A stretch of 64,000 bases of DNA, from contig DAOULH010000101.1 of assembly GCA_034420475.1 (NCBI GenBank), positions 8,249 through 72,248 on the forward strand, given 5' to 3'. Positions 42,834 to 51,005 of this stretch are shown piece after piece; the first letter of the stretch is position 1, and each line of letters starts with the position of its first letter. Source of the DNA: Bin87 sp034420475. GTDB taxonomy: Bacteria; Chloroflexota; Dehalococcoidia; Lucifugimonadales; UBA3495. Both the position numbers and the translations under genes were made by a program. A model generated the notes under the pieces. The model had not been told where the DNA came from, made no database searches, and saw only the letters and a program-made list of their open reading frames with translations.

Positions 42834-43249
42834 CTCTGCGCGTCGTCTACGACACCAGCGTCATCCTGGCGCAAATGACCCCGGTTCCCCAGGACGGCAG
42901 CATCATCTGGCGGTGGATGGTGGACGGCTTGGTCGAACCGGTAGTGTCCGATTATCTGGTTGACGAGTTACGCAGAAACCTGGCGTTGCCTCGCTTTGGG
43001 CTGGAGCGGGCAGCGCAAGCGCGAATACTCGCCGAGTACCTCCGGCATGCTTTGGTCGTAGATAACATTCCGCCGTCAGGGGTTGAATGCAGGGATCCCA
43101 GGGATGTGCCGGTGCTGGATCTGGCAATTTGGGCCGGCGTGGATGCCCTGGTCACGCTGGACTCTGACCTACTGGCGCTGGACGGGGAGTTCGACTTCCG
43201 CATCGTGCGGCCATCCGGTATGCACCAAATGCTGGAGGACGGAGCGTAA
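42830..43249 (+). CDS. PIN-domain toxin (PIN_3-like)
   Basis: The catalytic set is visible: VVYDTSVILAQ, YLVDELRRNLALPRFGLER, RDPRDVPVLDLAIWAG and DALVTLDSDLLAL (D, E, D, D). It is a predicted metal-dependent RNase of 139 residues. It follows the antitoxin-like gene with a four-base overlap. The DP-x-D-x-x-x-L-D layout is typical of the PIN_3 branch. Confidence 0.85.
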   Translation: MTLRVVYDTSVILAQMTPVPQDGSIIWRWMVDGLVEPVVSDYLVDELRRNLALPRFGLERAAQARILAEYLRHALVVDNIPPSGVECRDPRDVPVLDLAIWAGVDALVTLDSDLLALDGEFDFRIVRPSGMHQMLEDGA

Positions 43250-43298
43250 CTGGCCAAGACGCAGGCGACCAATCGCGTCTAAGATTGCAACCAGCACG

Positions 43299-44309
43299 TC
43301 AGTATTCCAGCATCATCCGTTGCAGTTCCGCCGGATCCCTGGTCTGCGTCAGGCCGAGCATGAGCAGGATGCGCGCCTTCTTGGGGTGCAGGTTGTCGGC
43401 GACGATGTAGCCCTCCTCGGTGAAGCGGCGGGTCTGCACGACCCGGCCGGTGCCGACGTGGGTGGACAGGACCACGGGGATGCCAGCAGCCTGGGCGTTT
43501 TTCAGGCCGGCCATGAACGTCGACGGCGAGCCGCCGCTGCCCAGGCCGGCGGCCACGATGCCGTCCACGCCGTCCGCGACCAGGGCATCGATGACGGTGC
43601 TGCCGGCCCCGGCGTAACCGTAGGCGATGTCCACCCGGGGCAGCTCGTCGATGGCGGACACGTCGAACTCCGAATCGGCGCTGTGCCTCCGTTCAGGCCG
43701 GCGGTAGTAGATCACCTGGCCGTCGGCGTCGGCATAGCCCAGGAAGCCCATGTGGCCGGACTGGAAAGTCTCGACCCGGTAGGAGTCGGTCTTGGTCACG
43801 TCCCGGGCGGACTGGATCTCGTTGTTCAGCACCACCAGCGCACCGCGGCCGGCGGACTGGGGCGCCGCGGCGATGCGCACGGCGTCCAGCAGGTTGTTGT
43901 CGGCGTCGGTGCCCATGGCCGACGGCGGACGCATGGCGCCGGTCACTGCTACCGGCCGGCGGTCGCGCACGGTGAGGTTGAGGAAGTAGGCCGTCTCCTC
44001 CAGCGTGGCGGTGCCGTGGGTCACGGCGGCGCCGGCGGCGTCAGGATCGGCGGCGAAACGTTCGTTGATGCGCTGGGCCAGGGTCAGCCAGTGGGGCGGA
44101 TAGACCTCGGTGCTGCCCACGTTGATCACCTGCTCCGGTATCACCTCGGCCAGTTCGCCGGCCTCCGGGACCCGGGCCAGCATTTCCTGGATGGTTAGCT
44201 GTCGCCCTTGGTAGCTGTAGTTGGCGAAATCGGTGCGAGATTCGCCAACGAACGAGATGGTGCCCCCCGTGCCAAACAGATACACTCGGCGGACTGGTAC
44301 GTATGCCAT
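43299..44309 (-). CDS. L-asparaginase family protein with altered active site
   Basis: The 336-residue fold is clear: LFGTGGTIS with the nucleophilic Thr, ARDVTKTDSYRVETFQS with the Lys, and GLGSGGSPSTFM in the C-terminal domain. The second catalytic motif, normally THGTDT, reads THGTATLEETAYFL: the Asp that contacts the substrate amino group is Ala. GAMRPPSAMGTDADNNLLDA also departs from the usual saDGp-NL. Asparagine hydrolysis may therefore be weak or the substrate different. The gene stands alone and minus-oriented. Confidence 0.82.
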   Translation of the reverse strand: MAYVPVRRVYLFGTGGTISFVGESRTDFANYSYQGRQLTIQEMLARVPEAGELAEVIPEQVINVGSTEVYPPHWLTLAQRINERFAADPDAAGAAVTHGTATLEETAYFLNLTVRDRRPVAVTGAMRPPSAMGTDADNNLLDAVRIAAAPQSAGRGALVVLNNEIQSARDVTKTDSYRVETFQSGHMGFLGYADADGQVIYYRRPERRHSADSEFDVSAIDELPRVDIAYGYAGAGSTVIDALVADGVDGIVAAGLGSGGSPSTFMAGLKNAQAAGIPVVLSTHVGTGRVVQTRRFTEEGYIVADNLHPKKARILLMLGLTQTRDPAELQRMMLEY

Positions 44310-44404
44310 TTGAAACCCCCTTGTCGACTCGACCGGCAGGATGAGAATACCATTCTACGCCGGCCGCGCTGGTTGCATGATGACGAATCCCGACGGCTGA
44401 CAAC

Positions 44405-44564
44405 GTAACTGTTCAGAATTGCGGGGAAAGTGTCATTGCGAGCGCAGCGCGGCAATCTCGTTGCCGCCGGGGAGTCCTTTGGGGCAGACGTTGCCGCTAC
44501 GGCGTCGAGATTGCCACGGCGCCAGCGCCTCGCAATGACAACCCCCTGAATTCTGAACTGTTAC
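44405..44564. mobile_element. Complete 160-bp MITE with 8-bp target-site duplication
   Basis: Terminal inverted repeats gtaactgttcagaatt (44405-44420) and aattctgaactgttac (44549-44564) match at 15 of 16 positions. The flanking direct repeats ctgacaac (44397-44404 and 44565-44572) are identical. The body is homologous in reverse to 314-400. It carries no gene. It ends only 15 bp before the likely ftsH -35 box, so it sits directly against the ftsH promoter. Confidence 0.88.
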
Positions 44565-44579
44565 CTGACAACGCAAACT

Positions 44580-44608
44580 TTGCAAATTCGCCCGCGCGCG
44601 GGTAGTAT
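44580..44608 (+). promoter_or_regulatory. Candidate sigma-70 promoter of ftsH
   Basis: TTGCAA (44580-44585) and TAGTAT (44603-44608) are separated by 17 bp, the optimal spacing. The start codon of ftsH lies 83 bp downstream. Predicted from sequence only. Confidence 0.45.
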
Positions 44609-44690
44609 GTTAGGTCAGTCTGGATGATTCATTTGCGCCGCAGCGCAGCCGTGCACTCTTCACCGGCAGGAACGAACGGGCAGGAATGTT

Positions 44691-46679
44691 ATGACCAACA
44701 ACCGCTGGGTCCGCAACAGCCTGATCTATCTCCTCATCATCATTGGCGTGATCGTCATCTTCTACACGCTGCTCCCGAGTTTCGGCAGCAGCGAGCGACT
44801 GGCCCTGACCGAGGTGCTGCAACAAGCCCGGGCCGGCCAGATCGAGAGGATCATAGTCGATGGCGAGAAGCTCACCGTCATCCCGACGGTGGGGCGCCAG
44901 GGAGAAGAAGCCCAGAAGTACAGCAGCCGCATCGGCAAGAACACCGACCTGGAAACCCTGCTGATCACCACCGGCATCTGGGACCAGGTGAGCGCGCCCG
45001 ACGTGGAGTACAAAGGCTCCAGCGGGTTCGGCAGCGTCTTCGGCATCCTGCTCAACTTCCTGCCCCTGATCTTCTTCGGCGGCCTGATCCTGCTGATGAT
45101 GCGGCAGGCCCAGGGCTCCAACAACCAGACCATGAGCTTCGGCCGCAGCCGCGCCCGCATGATGCCCTTCAATCGCCCGTCGGTGACCTTCAGCGACGTG
45201 GCCGGCGTGGACGAGGCCAAGGCCGAACTGGAAGAAGTCGTTGACTTCCTCAAGTACCCCGAGCGCTTCCTGCAACTGGGCGCGCGCATTCCCAAGGGCG
45301 TCCTGCTGGTGGGTCCTCCCGGAACCGGCAAGACCCTGCTCGCCCGGGCGGTGGCCGGCGAGGCCGGCGTGCCCTTCTTCCACATCTCCGGCAGCGAGTT
45401 CGTAGAGATGTTCGTCGGCGTGGGCGCGGCCCGCGTCCGTGACCTCTTCGAGCAGGCCAAGCGCAACGCGCCGTGCATCCTGTTCGTTGACGAAATCGAC
45501 GCCGTGGGACGCCATCGCGGCGCCGGATTGGGCGGCGGCCACGACGAACGCGAGCAGACCCTCAACCAGATCCTGGTTGAGATGGACGGTTTCGAGACCA
45601 ACACCAACATCATCGTCATCGCCGCCACCAACCGGCCCGACATCCTGGACCCGGCCCTGCTGCGTCCCGGCCGTTTTGACCGCCGCGTCACCCTGGACCT
45701 GCCCGACGTGATGGGCCGCGAGGCCATCCTCAAGGTGCACGTGGCCGGCAAGCCCCTGTCCCGCGAGATCAAGATCGACGTGGTCGCCCGCGAAACCCCC
45801 GGCTTCAGCGGCGCCGACTTGTCCAACCTGGTCAACGAAGCGGCCCTGCTGGCGGCCCGCAAGAATCAGTCCAGCATCTTCATGCAGGACTTTGAAGAGG
45901 CCATCGAGCGCGTGATCGCCGGCCCGGAGCGCAAGAGCCGGGTCATCAACCAGCGCGAGAAGGAGATGACCGCCTACCACGAAGCGGGCCACGCCCTGGT
46001 CGCCTGGCACCTGCCCCACGCCGACCGCGTGCACAAGATCAGCATCGTGTCCCGCGGCAACATGGGCGGGCACACCACCCTGCTGCCCGAGGAAGACCGC
46101 TATCTCTGGACCAAGAACCAGTTCCAGGACATGCTCGGGGTCATGATGGGCGGCCGCGTCGCCGAGGAACTGATCTTCGACGAGGTAACTACCGGCGCCA
46201 GCAACGACATCGAACGGGCGACCAAGACGGCCCTGGGGATGATCAAGCGCTACGGCATGTCCGCCAGCCTCGGCCCGCGCACCTTCGGCAAGCGCGAGGA
46301 GATGGTGTTCCTGGGACGTGAGATCAGCGAGGAGCGTGACTACGGCGACAAAATCGCCGAGGAGATCGACGACGAGGTCCGCCACCTGATCAACAACGCC
46401 TACCGCCAGGCGCAGCAGTTGCTCATCGACAACAAGCCCAAGCTGGTGCAGGTGGCCGAGTACCTGATCGAGCACGAGGCCATCTCCGGCGACGCCCTGA
46501 CCAACCTGTTCAACGACCTCCCTCCGGGCACCGAACCGGAACCGGCCGTGCCGGACGCGCCGACGCCATCGCCCTACGCTCCGCCGGCTCCCCCGGTAAC
46601 CCAGGGCGGGCCCGTGCCCAGCCCGGCCCCGTCCTTCGGCAGCGCCAGCACCGCAGAGCCGATGCCGGGCGACGACTGA
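44691..46679 (+). CDS. ftsH: ATP-dependent zinc metalloprotease FtsH
   Basis: It degrades misfolded and short-lived membrane and soluble proteins as a membrane-anchored hexamer. Two N-terminal helices (SLIYLLIIIGVIVIFYTLLP and a second near residue 120) flank an extracytoplasmic domain. The AAA module has Walker A GPPGTGKT near residue 207, Walker B CILFVDEIDAVG and an SRH RPGRFDRR. The zinc site HEAGH lies near residue 430. The C terminus is proline-rich (PSPYAPPAPPV) and disordered. Its last 59 bp recur at 47851. hflK and hflC downstream encode its usual regulators. Confidence 0.95.
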   Translation: MTNNRWVRNSLIYLLIIIGVIVIFYTLLPSFGSSERLALTEVLQQARAGQIERIIVDGEKLTVIPTVGRQGEEAQKYSSRIGKNTDLETLLITTGIWDQVSAPDVEYKGSSGFGSVFGILLNFLPLIFFGGLILLMMRQAQGSNNQTMSFGRSRARMMPFNRPSVTFSDVAGVDEAKAELEEVVDFLKYPERFLQLGARIPKGVLLVGPPGTGKTLLARAVAGEAGVPFFHISGSEFVEMFVGVGAARVRDLFEQAKRNAPCILFVDEIDAVGRHRGAGLGGGHDEREQTLNQILVEMDGFETNTNIIVIAATNRPDILDPALLRPGRFDRRVTLDLPDVMGREAILKVHVAGKPLSREIKIDVVARETPGFSGADLSNLVNEAALLAARKNQSSIFMQDFEEAIERVIAGPERKSRVINQREKEMTAYHEAGHALVAWHLPHADRVHKISIVSRGNMGGHTTLLPEEDRYLWTKNQFQDMLGVMMGGRVAEELIFDEVTTGASNDIERATKTALGMIKRYGMSASLGPRTFGKREEMVFLGREISEERDYGDKIAEEIDDEVRHLINNAYRQAQQLLIDNKPKLVQVAEYLIEHEAISGDALTNLFNDLPPGTEPEPAVPDAPTPSPYAPPAPPVTQGGPVPSPAPSFGSASTAEPMPGDD

Positions 46680-46682
46680 CGC
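46624..46682. repeat. Direct repeat, left copy, at the ftsH 3' end
   Basis: This stretch (last codons of ftsH plus the stop) matches 47851-47909 at 58 of 59 positions. It forms the left boundary of the MazF module and resembles the gene-end duplication left by integrating elements. Confidence 0.85.
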
Positions 46683-46701
46683 GAGGCACGGTTACAAGCT
46701 T

Positions 46702-46739
46702 AAAGGGAGCAAGGTTGCCGCCTGCTCCCTTTCTTTTTG
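46702..46739 (+). terminator. Rho-independent terminator of ftsH
   Basis: The stem aaagggagca / tgctcccttt (46702-46711 and 46723-46732) is followed by ctttttg. It lies just after the direct repeat at the ftsH stop. Confidence 0.8.
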
Positions 46740-46819
46740 CCAAGATAAGAACCCGTACTGCAGGTCCTGACGCGGCCAATCGGATCCAGATTTGCCCTCT
46801 GGCTATATTGCTGCCATCA

Positions 46820-47173
46820 CTACCGGAGTGGTTGGTATATCAAGCGGAAAATACGTCGAACGACTTCAGTTAGTTCCGCGTCTGACATCGTCCCGTAATA
46901 GTCCGTGATGCGGCTTTCAGACAGGGTACGAATCTGGTCAGTGAGTACCCAGGATGGCTTGGGCATCGAGACTGAGTTGATTGGGTACGATAGGCTGCGA
47001 TTTTGGTTGGCTTCGGATGACCCGATCAATGCTACGATAACCAACCGCGAAACGGCGTTGAATTGATCAGTGCTGAGGATTAGAGCGGGGCGATCTCCGC
47101 CTTGTTCGTGTCCCCGGACCGGTGCGGGTTCCAGAATCACATGGCGGATTTCTCCCCTCAGTATTGGGGCCAT
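46820..47173 (-). CDS. MazF/PemK-type endoribonuclease toxin
   Basis: A 117-residue MazF-fold protein: MAPILRGEIRHVILEPAPVR, GHEQGGDRPALILSTDQFN (the G-x-EQxGxRP-hallmark), VIVALIGSS and LTDQIRTL. It should cut mRNA at short motifs. Its start lies inside the end of the 47158 gene (16 bp overlap), so that gene holds the antitoxin position. Convergent with ftsH and inside a flanking direct repeat. Confidence 0.85.
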   Translation of the reverse strand: MAPILRGEIRHVILEPAPVRGHEQGGDRPALILSTDQFNAVSRLVIVALIGSSEANQNRSLSYPINSVSMPKPSWVLTDQIRTLSESRITDYYGTMSDAELTEVVRRIFRLIYQPLR

Positions 47174-47715
47174 GTTTTTGCGTCCTCTGCAAGGCCAATC
47201 TCTGCCAATTCGGTCCCATATTCAATCTGAGCTTCTTCCAGAGACCACCCGACCGGTGGTTCAAGTTCTGTCTCACGGCGCATGAGTTCGAACGATACAA
47301 TGCCATTGAGCACTTGTTTTACCTGGGCCATTGCATAGCAGAGGACGTCCAACGGGTTGGGAAACCGTTCGCGGGCAATCAGTCTATGGAGATCGGCAGA
47401 CGGAATTCCACGGATCCATTCACTCAGGATCCGTTCCATTGCGGCATCGTTGCTGATGTCCCGAAGGTCTTGCAGCTGCTGCGACAAACCCGCAGTGTTG
47501 AACCCACTGACCCACTGGTCAACGAAACCGTTGAGCTTCTCAATCTGATCTTCAGTGAACCCGTCTGAGGCTAACTTCGCTTGCCATCCATGGTAGTCGA
47601 GCGCCAACAGGTCGAAAATCATGGACCGGATTGCTGCTTCCAGTCCCCAGATTTCCCTGACGTCCGGCGACCCCACGATGTGGTCCATGATGGAACGTTC
47701 CATCGTGACCATCAT
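47158..47715 (-). CDS. Unfamiliar 185-residue partner of MazF
   Basis: Two ATGs (47715, 47712) follow aaggag. The protein is helical and acidic with no AbrB, RHH or HTH signature: MDHIVGSPDVREIWGLEAAI, DHLRDI-type helices, then a C-terminal part GWSLEEAQIEYGTELAEIGL that could wrap a toxin. At 185 residues it is about twice the usual MazE size. It overlaps the mazF start. I propose antitoxin function from position only. Confidence 0.6.
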   Translation of the reverse strand: MMVTMERSIMDHIVGSPDVREIWGLEAAIRSMIFDLLALDYHGWQAKLASDGFTEDQIEKLNGFVDQWVSGFNTAGLSQQLQDLRDISNDAAMERILSEWIRGIPSADLHRLIARERFPNPLDVLCYAMAQVKQVLNGIVSFELMRRETELEPPVGWSLEEAQIEYGTELAEIGLAEDAKTWPQY

Positions 47716-47850
47716 TTTCTCCTTTTCCCAGTTCAGCGATTGGCGTAGTTGCGAGGACGGCTGAAGAGTGCTTTCGCCAGTCCGTTGGGAATTCAGTAGG
47801 CCAAGTCTGTGGATGATACCAGATAGTCGATTGCGATCACTTCTGCCAAT

Positions 47851-47909
47851 CCGGCGCCGTCCTTCGGCAGCGCCAGCACCGCAGAGCCGATGCCGGGCGA
47901 CGACTGACG
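47851..47909. repeat. Direct repeat, right copy of the ftsH 3' end
   Basis: Copy of 46624-46682 with one mismatch. It lies outside any gene between the MazF partner and the next gene, so it is the duplicated copy. Together with the left copy it encloses a 1.17-kb module. Confidence 0.85.
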
Positions 47910-47933
47910 CTCCACCGGGTACCAAATAGACAC

Positions 47934-47962
47934 GCAGGGGCGGGATTGAGACCCGCCCCTAC
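47934..47962. repeat. REP-like hairpin providing a stop codon
   Basis: gcaggggcggg and cccgcccctac flank a 7-base loop. The TAG stop of the gene at 47959-48282 is formed by the outer bases of the right arm (read on the minus strand as GTAGGGGCGGG). Related to 24183 and 51676. Confidence 0.65.
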
Positions 47963-48282
47963 GTGTTTTCGGCGTCGGCCTCGCCGGCGTCGGCATCCAG
48001 GGGCAGGCTGCGGTAGTAGATGCCCCACTGCTGCATCAGGCTTTCCACGCGGGGGTCTTTCAGCGCGATGAGCTCGCGGAAGAAGCCGGCCAGGGCGTGG
48101 GCCGGGCGCAGCTCGTCGGTGCACACCCAGCTGCGGTCGCCGGGCACCGCGTAGATGAGGCCGCTCTGGTGGGGGCATGTCACCTGGACCCGCCCCATGT
48201 CCGTGCTGATCTTGACGGTCAGCCCCTGGGGCTGCGGAGGGTTCTCCTGGTTGCCTGGCGTTATCTGAACTGGCGTAGTCAT
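47959..48282 (-). CDS. Hypothetical 107-residue protein
   Basis: The ATG at 48282 starts MTTPVQITPGNQENPP. A beta-like segment with two cysteines (VQVTCPHQSGLIYAVPGDRS, WVCTDELRPAHAL) and a helical end (ELIALKDPRVESLMQQWGIY) are visible. No family is recognised. The stop codon lies within a palindromic repeat. It diverges from hflK. Confidence 0.5.
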   Translation of the reverse strand: MTTPVQITPGNQENPPQPQGLTVKISTDMGRVQVTCPHQSGLIYAVPGDRSWVCTDELRPAHALAGFFRELIALKDPRVESLMQQWGIYYRSLPLDADAGEADAENT

Positions 48283-48551
48283 GCTGCGATAGTCCTGTCG
48301 GGAGCGGGCGAATGGGTCGGTGGCATAGCCGGGATACGTCCAATGGCGAACGCGGTTATGCCCCTGATTGCGGGGCGCCAATTATAAACCCAGGCCACCG
48401 ATGATGGTGTTATACTGTCTCGGCCAACCGTCTGAAAATCGTACCGGAAATCGCTGATTACGTCGGTCAATCCCGATAGAACGGTTGACGTTGATCAGGG
48501 ACTGGCCAGCAACCAGGGACCAACGAGCAACTTCATAAAGGACACATTCGT
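48283..48551. other. hflK upstream region
   Basis: The 269-bp divergent spacer holds a TATACT sequence near 48413, a possible -10 element for hflK, but no convincing -35 at the normal distance. No repeat or RNA was recognised. Confidence 0.3.
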
Positions 48552-49643
48552 ATGTTCACACCCGGGGGAGGTCAACAGCCGCCTCGTCAACCCGAATTCG
48601 ACCTTGAACAACTCCTCGGTCGCGTGCGCGGCATGTTTGGTGGCTCCGGCGGACGCCTTGGCGGCGGAAACCTGGGCATTTTAATTCTGGCGGTCATCGC
48701 CCTGCTGATAATCATCTGGGCCGCCACGGGAGTCTACACGGTAAGCCCCGGTGAAAACGCCGCGCTGCGGTTGTTCGGGGCTGTGCAGGGCGCGCCCGTA
48801 TCGGAAGAGGGTCTCCACTGGTGGTGGCCGACGCCGGTGGGCAACAAGGACGTCGTGCTCGTCACCGAGACCCGGCGCATGGAGCTGGGCTTCCGCTCCA
48901 ACGAAGCCGCCGTGAATACTCCGTTCCTTGACGAAGCCCTGATGATTTCCGGCGACTTGAACATCGTTGACGTGCAGATGGTGGTGCAGTACCGCATCAG
49001 CAATCTGAACAACTTCCTGTTCAAGGTGGACGATCCCGGCGAGGTCCCCCGCGGCATACCGGAGGGACGCCCTGACGGGCGCACCCTCAAGGACGGCGCG
49101 GAGGCCGCCCTGCGCCTGGTGGTGGGGCAGCGTTCCATTGACGACGTGCTGGTCCGCGGCCGTGAGGGCGTGGAGACTGACACTCGCGAGCGGCTCCAGT
49201 CCATCCTCGATGATTACGAAGCCGGCATCGAGGTCATCTCGGTGCAGTTGCAGGACGTGAAAGCGCCGGAGGAAGTGCGCGACGCCTTCGACGACGTGCT
49301 GAGAGGTCGTCAGGAGCGCGAAACCCGCATCAACCAGGCCCTGGCATACCGCGAGGACGTGCTCCCCCGAGCAGACGGTGACGCGGCGCGCATCGTTGAA
49401 GCGGCAGAAGCTTTCCGGCAGGCGCGTATCCAAACCGCCAACGGTGAAGCCCAGCGCTTCGAGTCGGTGCTCAACGAGTACCAGAGCTCACCCCAGGTAA
49501 CCCGCCAGCGTCTCTACCTGGAAGCCCTGGAAAATGTCTTCCCGGGCGTTACCAAGATCATCGTCGACCCCGACACCGAACCGGTGCTCATTCTGGGACA
49601 GGACGGAAACGTCATACCTGCTCCCATCGGCCCCAACCCGTAG
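48552..49643 (+). CDS. hflK: SPFH-domain protein HflK
   Basis: It forms a membrane cage with HflC that regulates FtsH. A Gly/Gln-rich N terminus, one helix (LGILILAVIALLIIIWAATG, residues about 42-61) and an SPFH domain (GLHWWWPTPVGNKDVVLVTE, QYRISNLNNFLFKVDDP, VISVQLQDVKAPEEVRDAFD) are seen, followed by a coiled coil. Length of 363 residues is normal. hflC follows after 47 bp. It is separated from ftsH by the MazF module, suggesting that an ftsH-hflKC cluster was interrupted. Confidence 0.92.
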   Translation: MFTPGGGQQPPRQPEFDLEQLLGRVRGMFGGSGGRLGGGNLGILILAVIALLIIIWAATGVYTVSPGENAALRLFGAVQGAPVSEEGLHWWWPTPVGNKDVVLVTETRRMELGFRSNEAAVNTPFLDEALMISGDLNIVDVQMVVQYRISNLNNFLFKVDDPGEVPRGIPEGRPDGRTLKDGAEAALRLVVGQRSIDDVLVRGREGVETDTRERLQSILDDYEAGIEVISVQLQDVKAPEEVRDAFDDVLRGRQERETRINQALAYREDVLPRADGDAARIVEAAEAFRQARIQTANGEAQRFESVLNEYQSSPQVTRQRLYLEALENVFPGVTKIIVDPDTEPVLILGQDGNVIPAPIGPNP

Positions 49644-49690
49644 CCGCAGGTAATCCAGACTGACCGTCTCTCATCCCCGGAGAACCTCCA

Positions 49691-50638
49691 ATGCGAAATT
49701 TGATCATCGTCGCCATCGTCATCATCGTCGGACTGGTCGTGCTGCGCCAGGCCCTCTACGTGGTCGACGTCACCGAGCAGGTCATCATCCTCCGTTTCGG
49801 CGAGGTGGTGGACACCCGCACCCAACCCGGCCTCAGCGTCAAGGCGCCCTTCGTGGACACCGTCGTCCGGCTGGACAAGCGGATCCTGAGGATCGACGCG
49901 CCGCCGGTGTCCATGCCCGACCGGGAAAAGGAAAACCTGGTCATCGACATCTACGCGCGCTACCGGATCACCGACCCGGTGCAGTTCCGCAAGACCCTGC
50001 AAACCGAGAGCAACGCCCGGAGCCGCCTGGGCGACATCGTGACCTCCACCCTCCGCGACCGGGTCGCCCAGCGCGACCGCAACGACATCATTGGCGCCGA
50101 GCCGCAGTTTGACGAGAATAACGTCGCCGTGGTCGACGACGACGGCCTGCCCCTGGTGGTGGGACTGGAAACCCGTACCGAGATCCTCGACGAAGTGCTG
50201 GTCGCCGTCCGCGAAGCAACTCAGCGTGACAACTTCGGCATCGAGATGATCGACGTGCGCATCAAGCGCGCCGACTTCCCTGAAGCGGTCACTCAATCCA
50301 TTTTCACCAGGATGCGCGCCGAGCGTAACCGTATCGCCGCCCGTTTCCGCGCCCAGGGTGAGGAGGAGGACCGGATAATCCGCGCCGAAACCGATCGCAG
50401 GCGCGACGTCATCCTGGCCGAAGCCGAGCGCGAGTCCAACAAGCGGCGGGGTGAAGGCGAGGCCGAGGCCATCAGCATCCTGGCCGAAGCGCTGAACCGC
50501 GACCCGGAACTCTTCGCCTTCCTGCGCAGCCTGGAGGCCTACCAACGCATCATCCGTCAGCAGGATACCATCATCCTGTCCTCAGACGCGCCGCTGTTCG
50601 ACTACCTGGCCGGCCCCGCCCTGCCTGCGGGCAACTAG
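49691..50638 (+). CDS. hflC: SPFH-domain protein HflC
   Basis: It is the partner of HflK. An N-terminal helix (IIVAIVIIVGLVVLRQALYV) precedes VDVTEQVIILRFGEVVDTRTQ and PFVDTVVRLDKRIL of the SPFH domain. Then comes MIDVRIKRADFPEAVTQSIF and a charged coiled coil rich in RAE repeats. It ends LAGPALPAGN. Length of 315 residues. Same strand and likely same transcript as hflK. Confidence 0.92.
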   Translation: MRNLIIVAIVIIVGLVVLRQALYVVDVTEQVIILRFGEVVDTRTQPGLSVKAPFVDTVVRLDKRILRIDAPPVSMPDREKENLVIDIYARYRITDPVQFRKTLQTESNARSRLGDIVTSTLRDRVAQRDRNDIIGAEPQFDENNVAVVDDDGLPLVVGLETRTEILDEVLVAVREATQRDNFGIEMIDVRIKRADFPEAVTQSIFTRMRAERNRIAARFRAQGEEEDRIIRAETDRRRDVILAEAERESNKRRGEGEAEAISILAEALNRDPELFAFLRSLEAYQRIIRQQDTIILSSDAPLFDYLAGPALPAGN

Positions 50639-50702
50639 GGTAGAAGGCGTAGAACAGTGGACTCTCCTGACTTATCTGGAGGCTGGAGCGTACATCGCGA
50701 TC

Positions 50703-50993
50703 ATGCTCGCGGTGCTGGGAGTTCCGCAAATGCTGTCCGGTTACTTTGACATTCGCGAACGCCGCAGAGAACGAGCGGAACAAGATGCCAGCGCAGAGCG
50801 CCGCCACCAGGAAATGATGGCCATGATTGCGGCCACCATCGCCAACGGACAGGAACTGGTGGCGGCCGCCCTCGCCAATTCCGGCCGGGGCGGCGGCGAC
50901 GCGATCCGGTCGTTGCAGCAGGAAATCGCCAACCTCAGGGCAGAGATAGCGGAACTCCGCCAGGAACGGTCCAACTGCGCATCCGGCGGGTAG
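50703..50993 (+). CDS. Short coiled-coil protein after hflC
   Basis: The product (96 residues) has a short hydrophobic start (MLAVLGVPQMLSGYF) and two helical stretches, the second a clear coiled coil (SLQQEIANLRAEIAELRQER). In-frame codons upstream continue the hydrophobic stretch (YLEAGAYIAI) but without a start codon. A membrane-anchored rod is likely. The design recalls the coiled-coil proteins at 9662-11188, without their tail. Confidence 0.55.
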   Translation: MLAVLGVPQMLSGYFDIRERRRERAEQDASAERRHQEMMAMIAATIANGQELVAAALANSGRGGGDAIRSLQQEIANLRAEIAELRQERSNCASGG

Positions 50994-51005
50994 CCATTAC
51001 CTATC

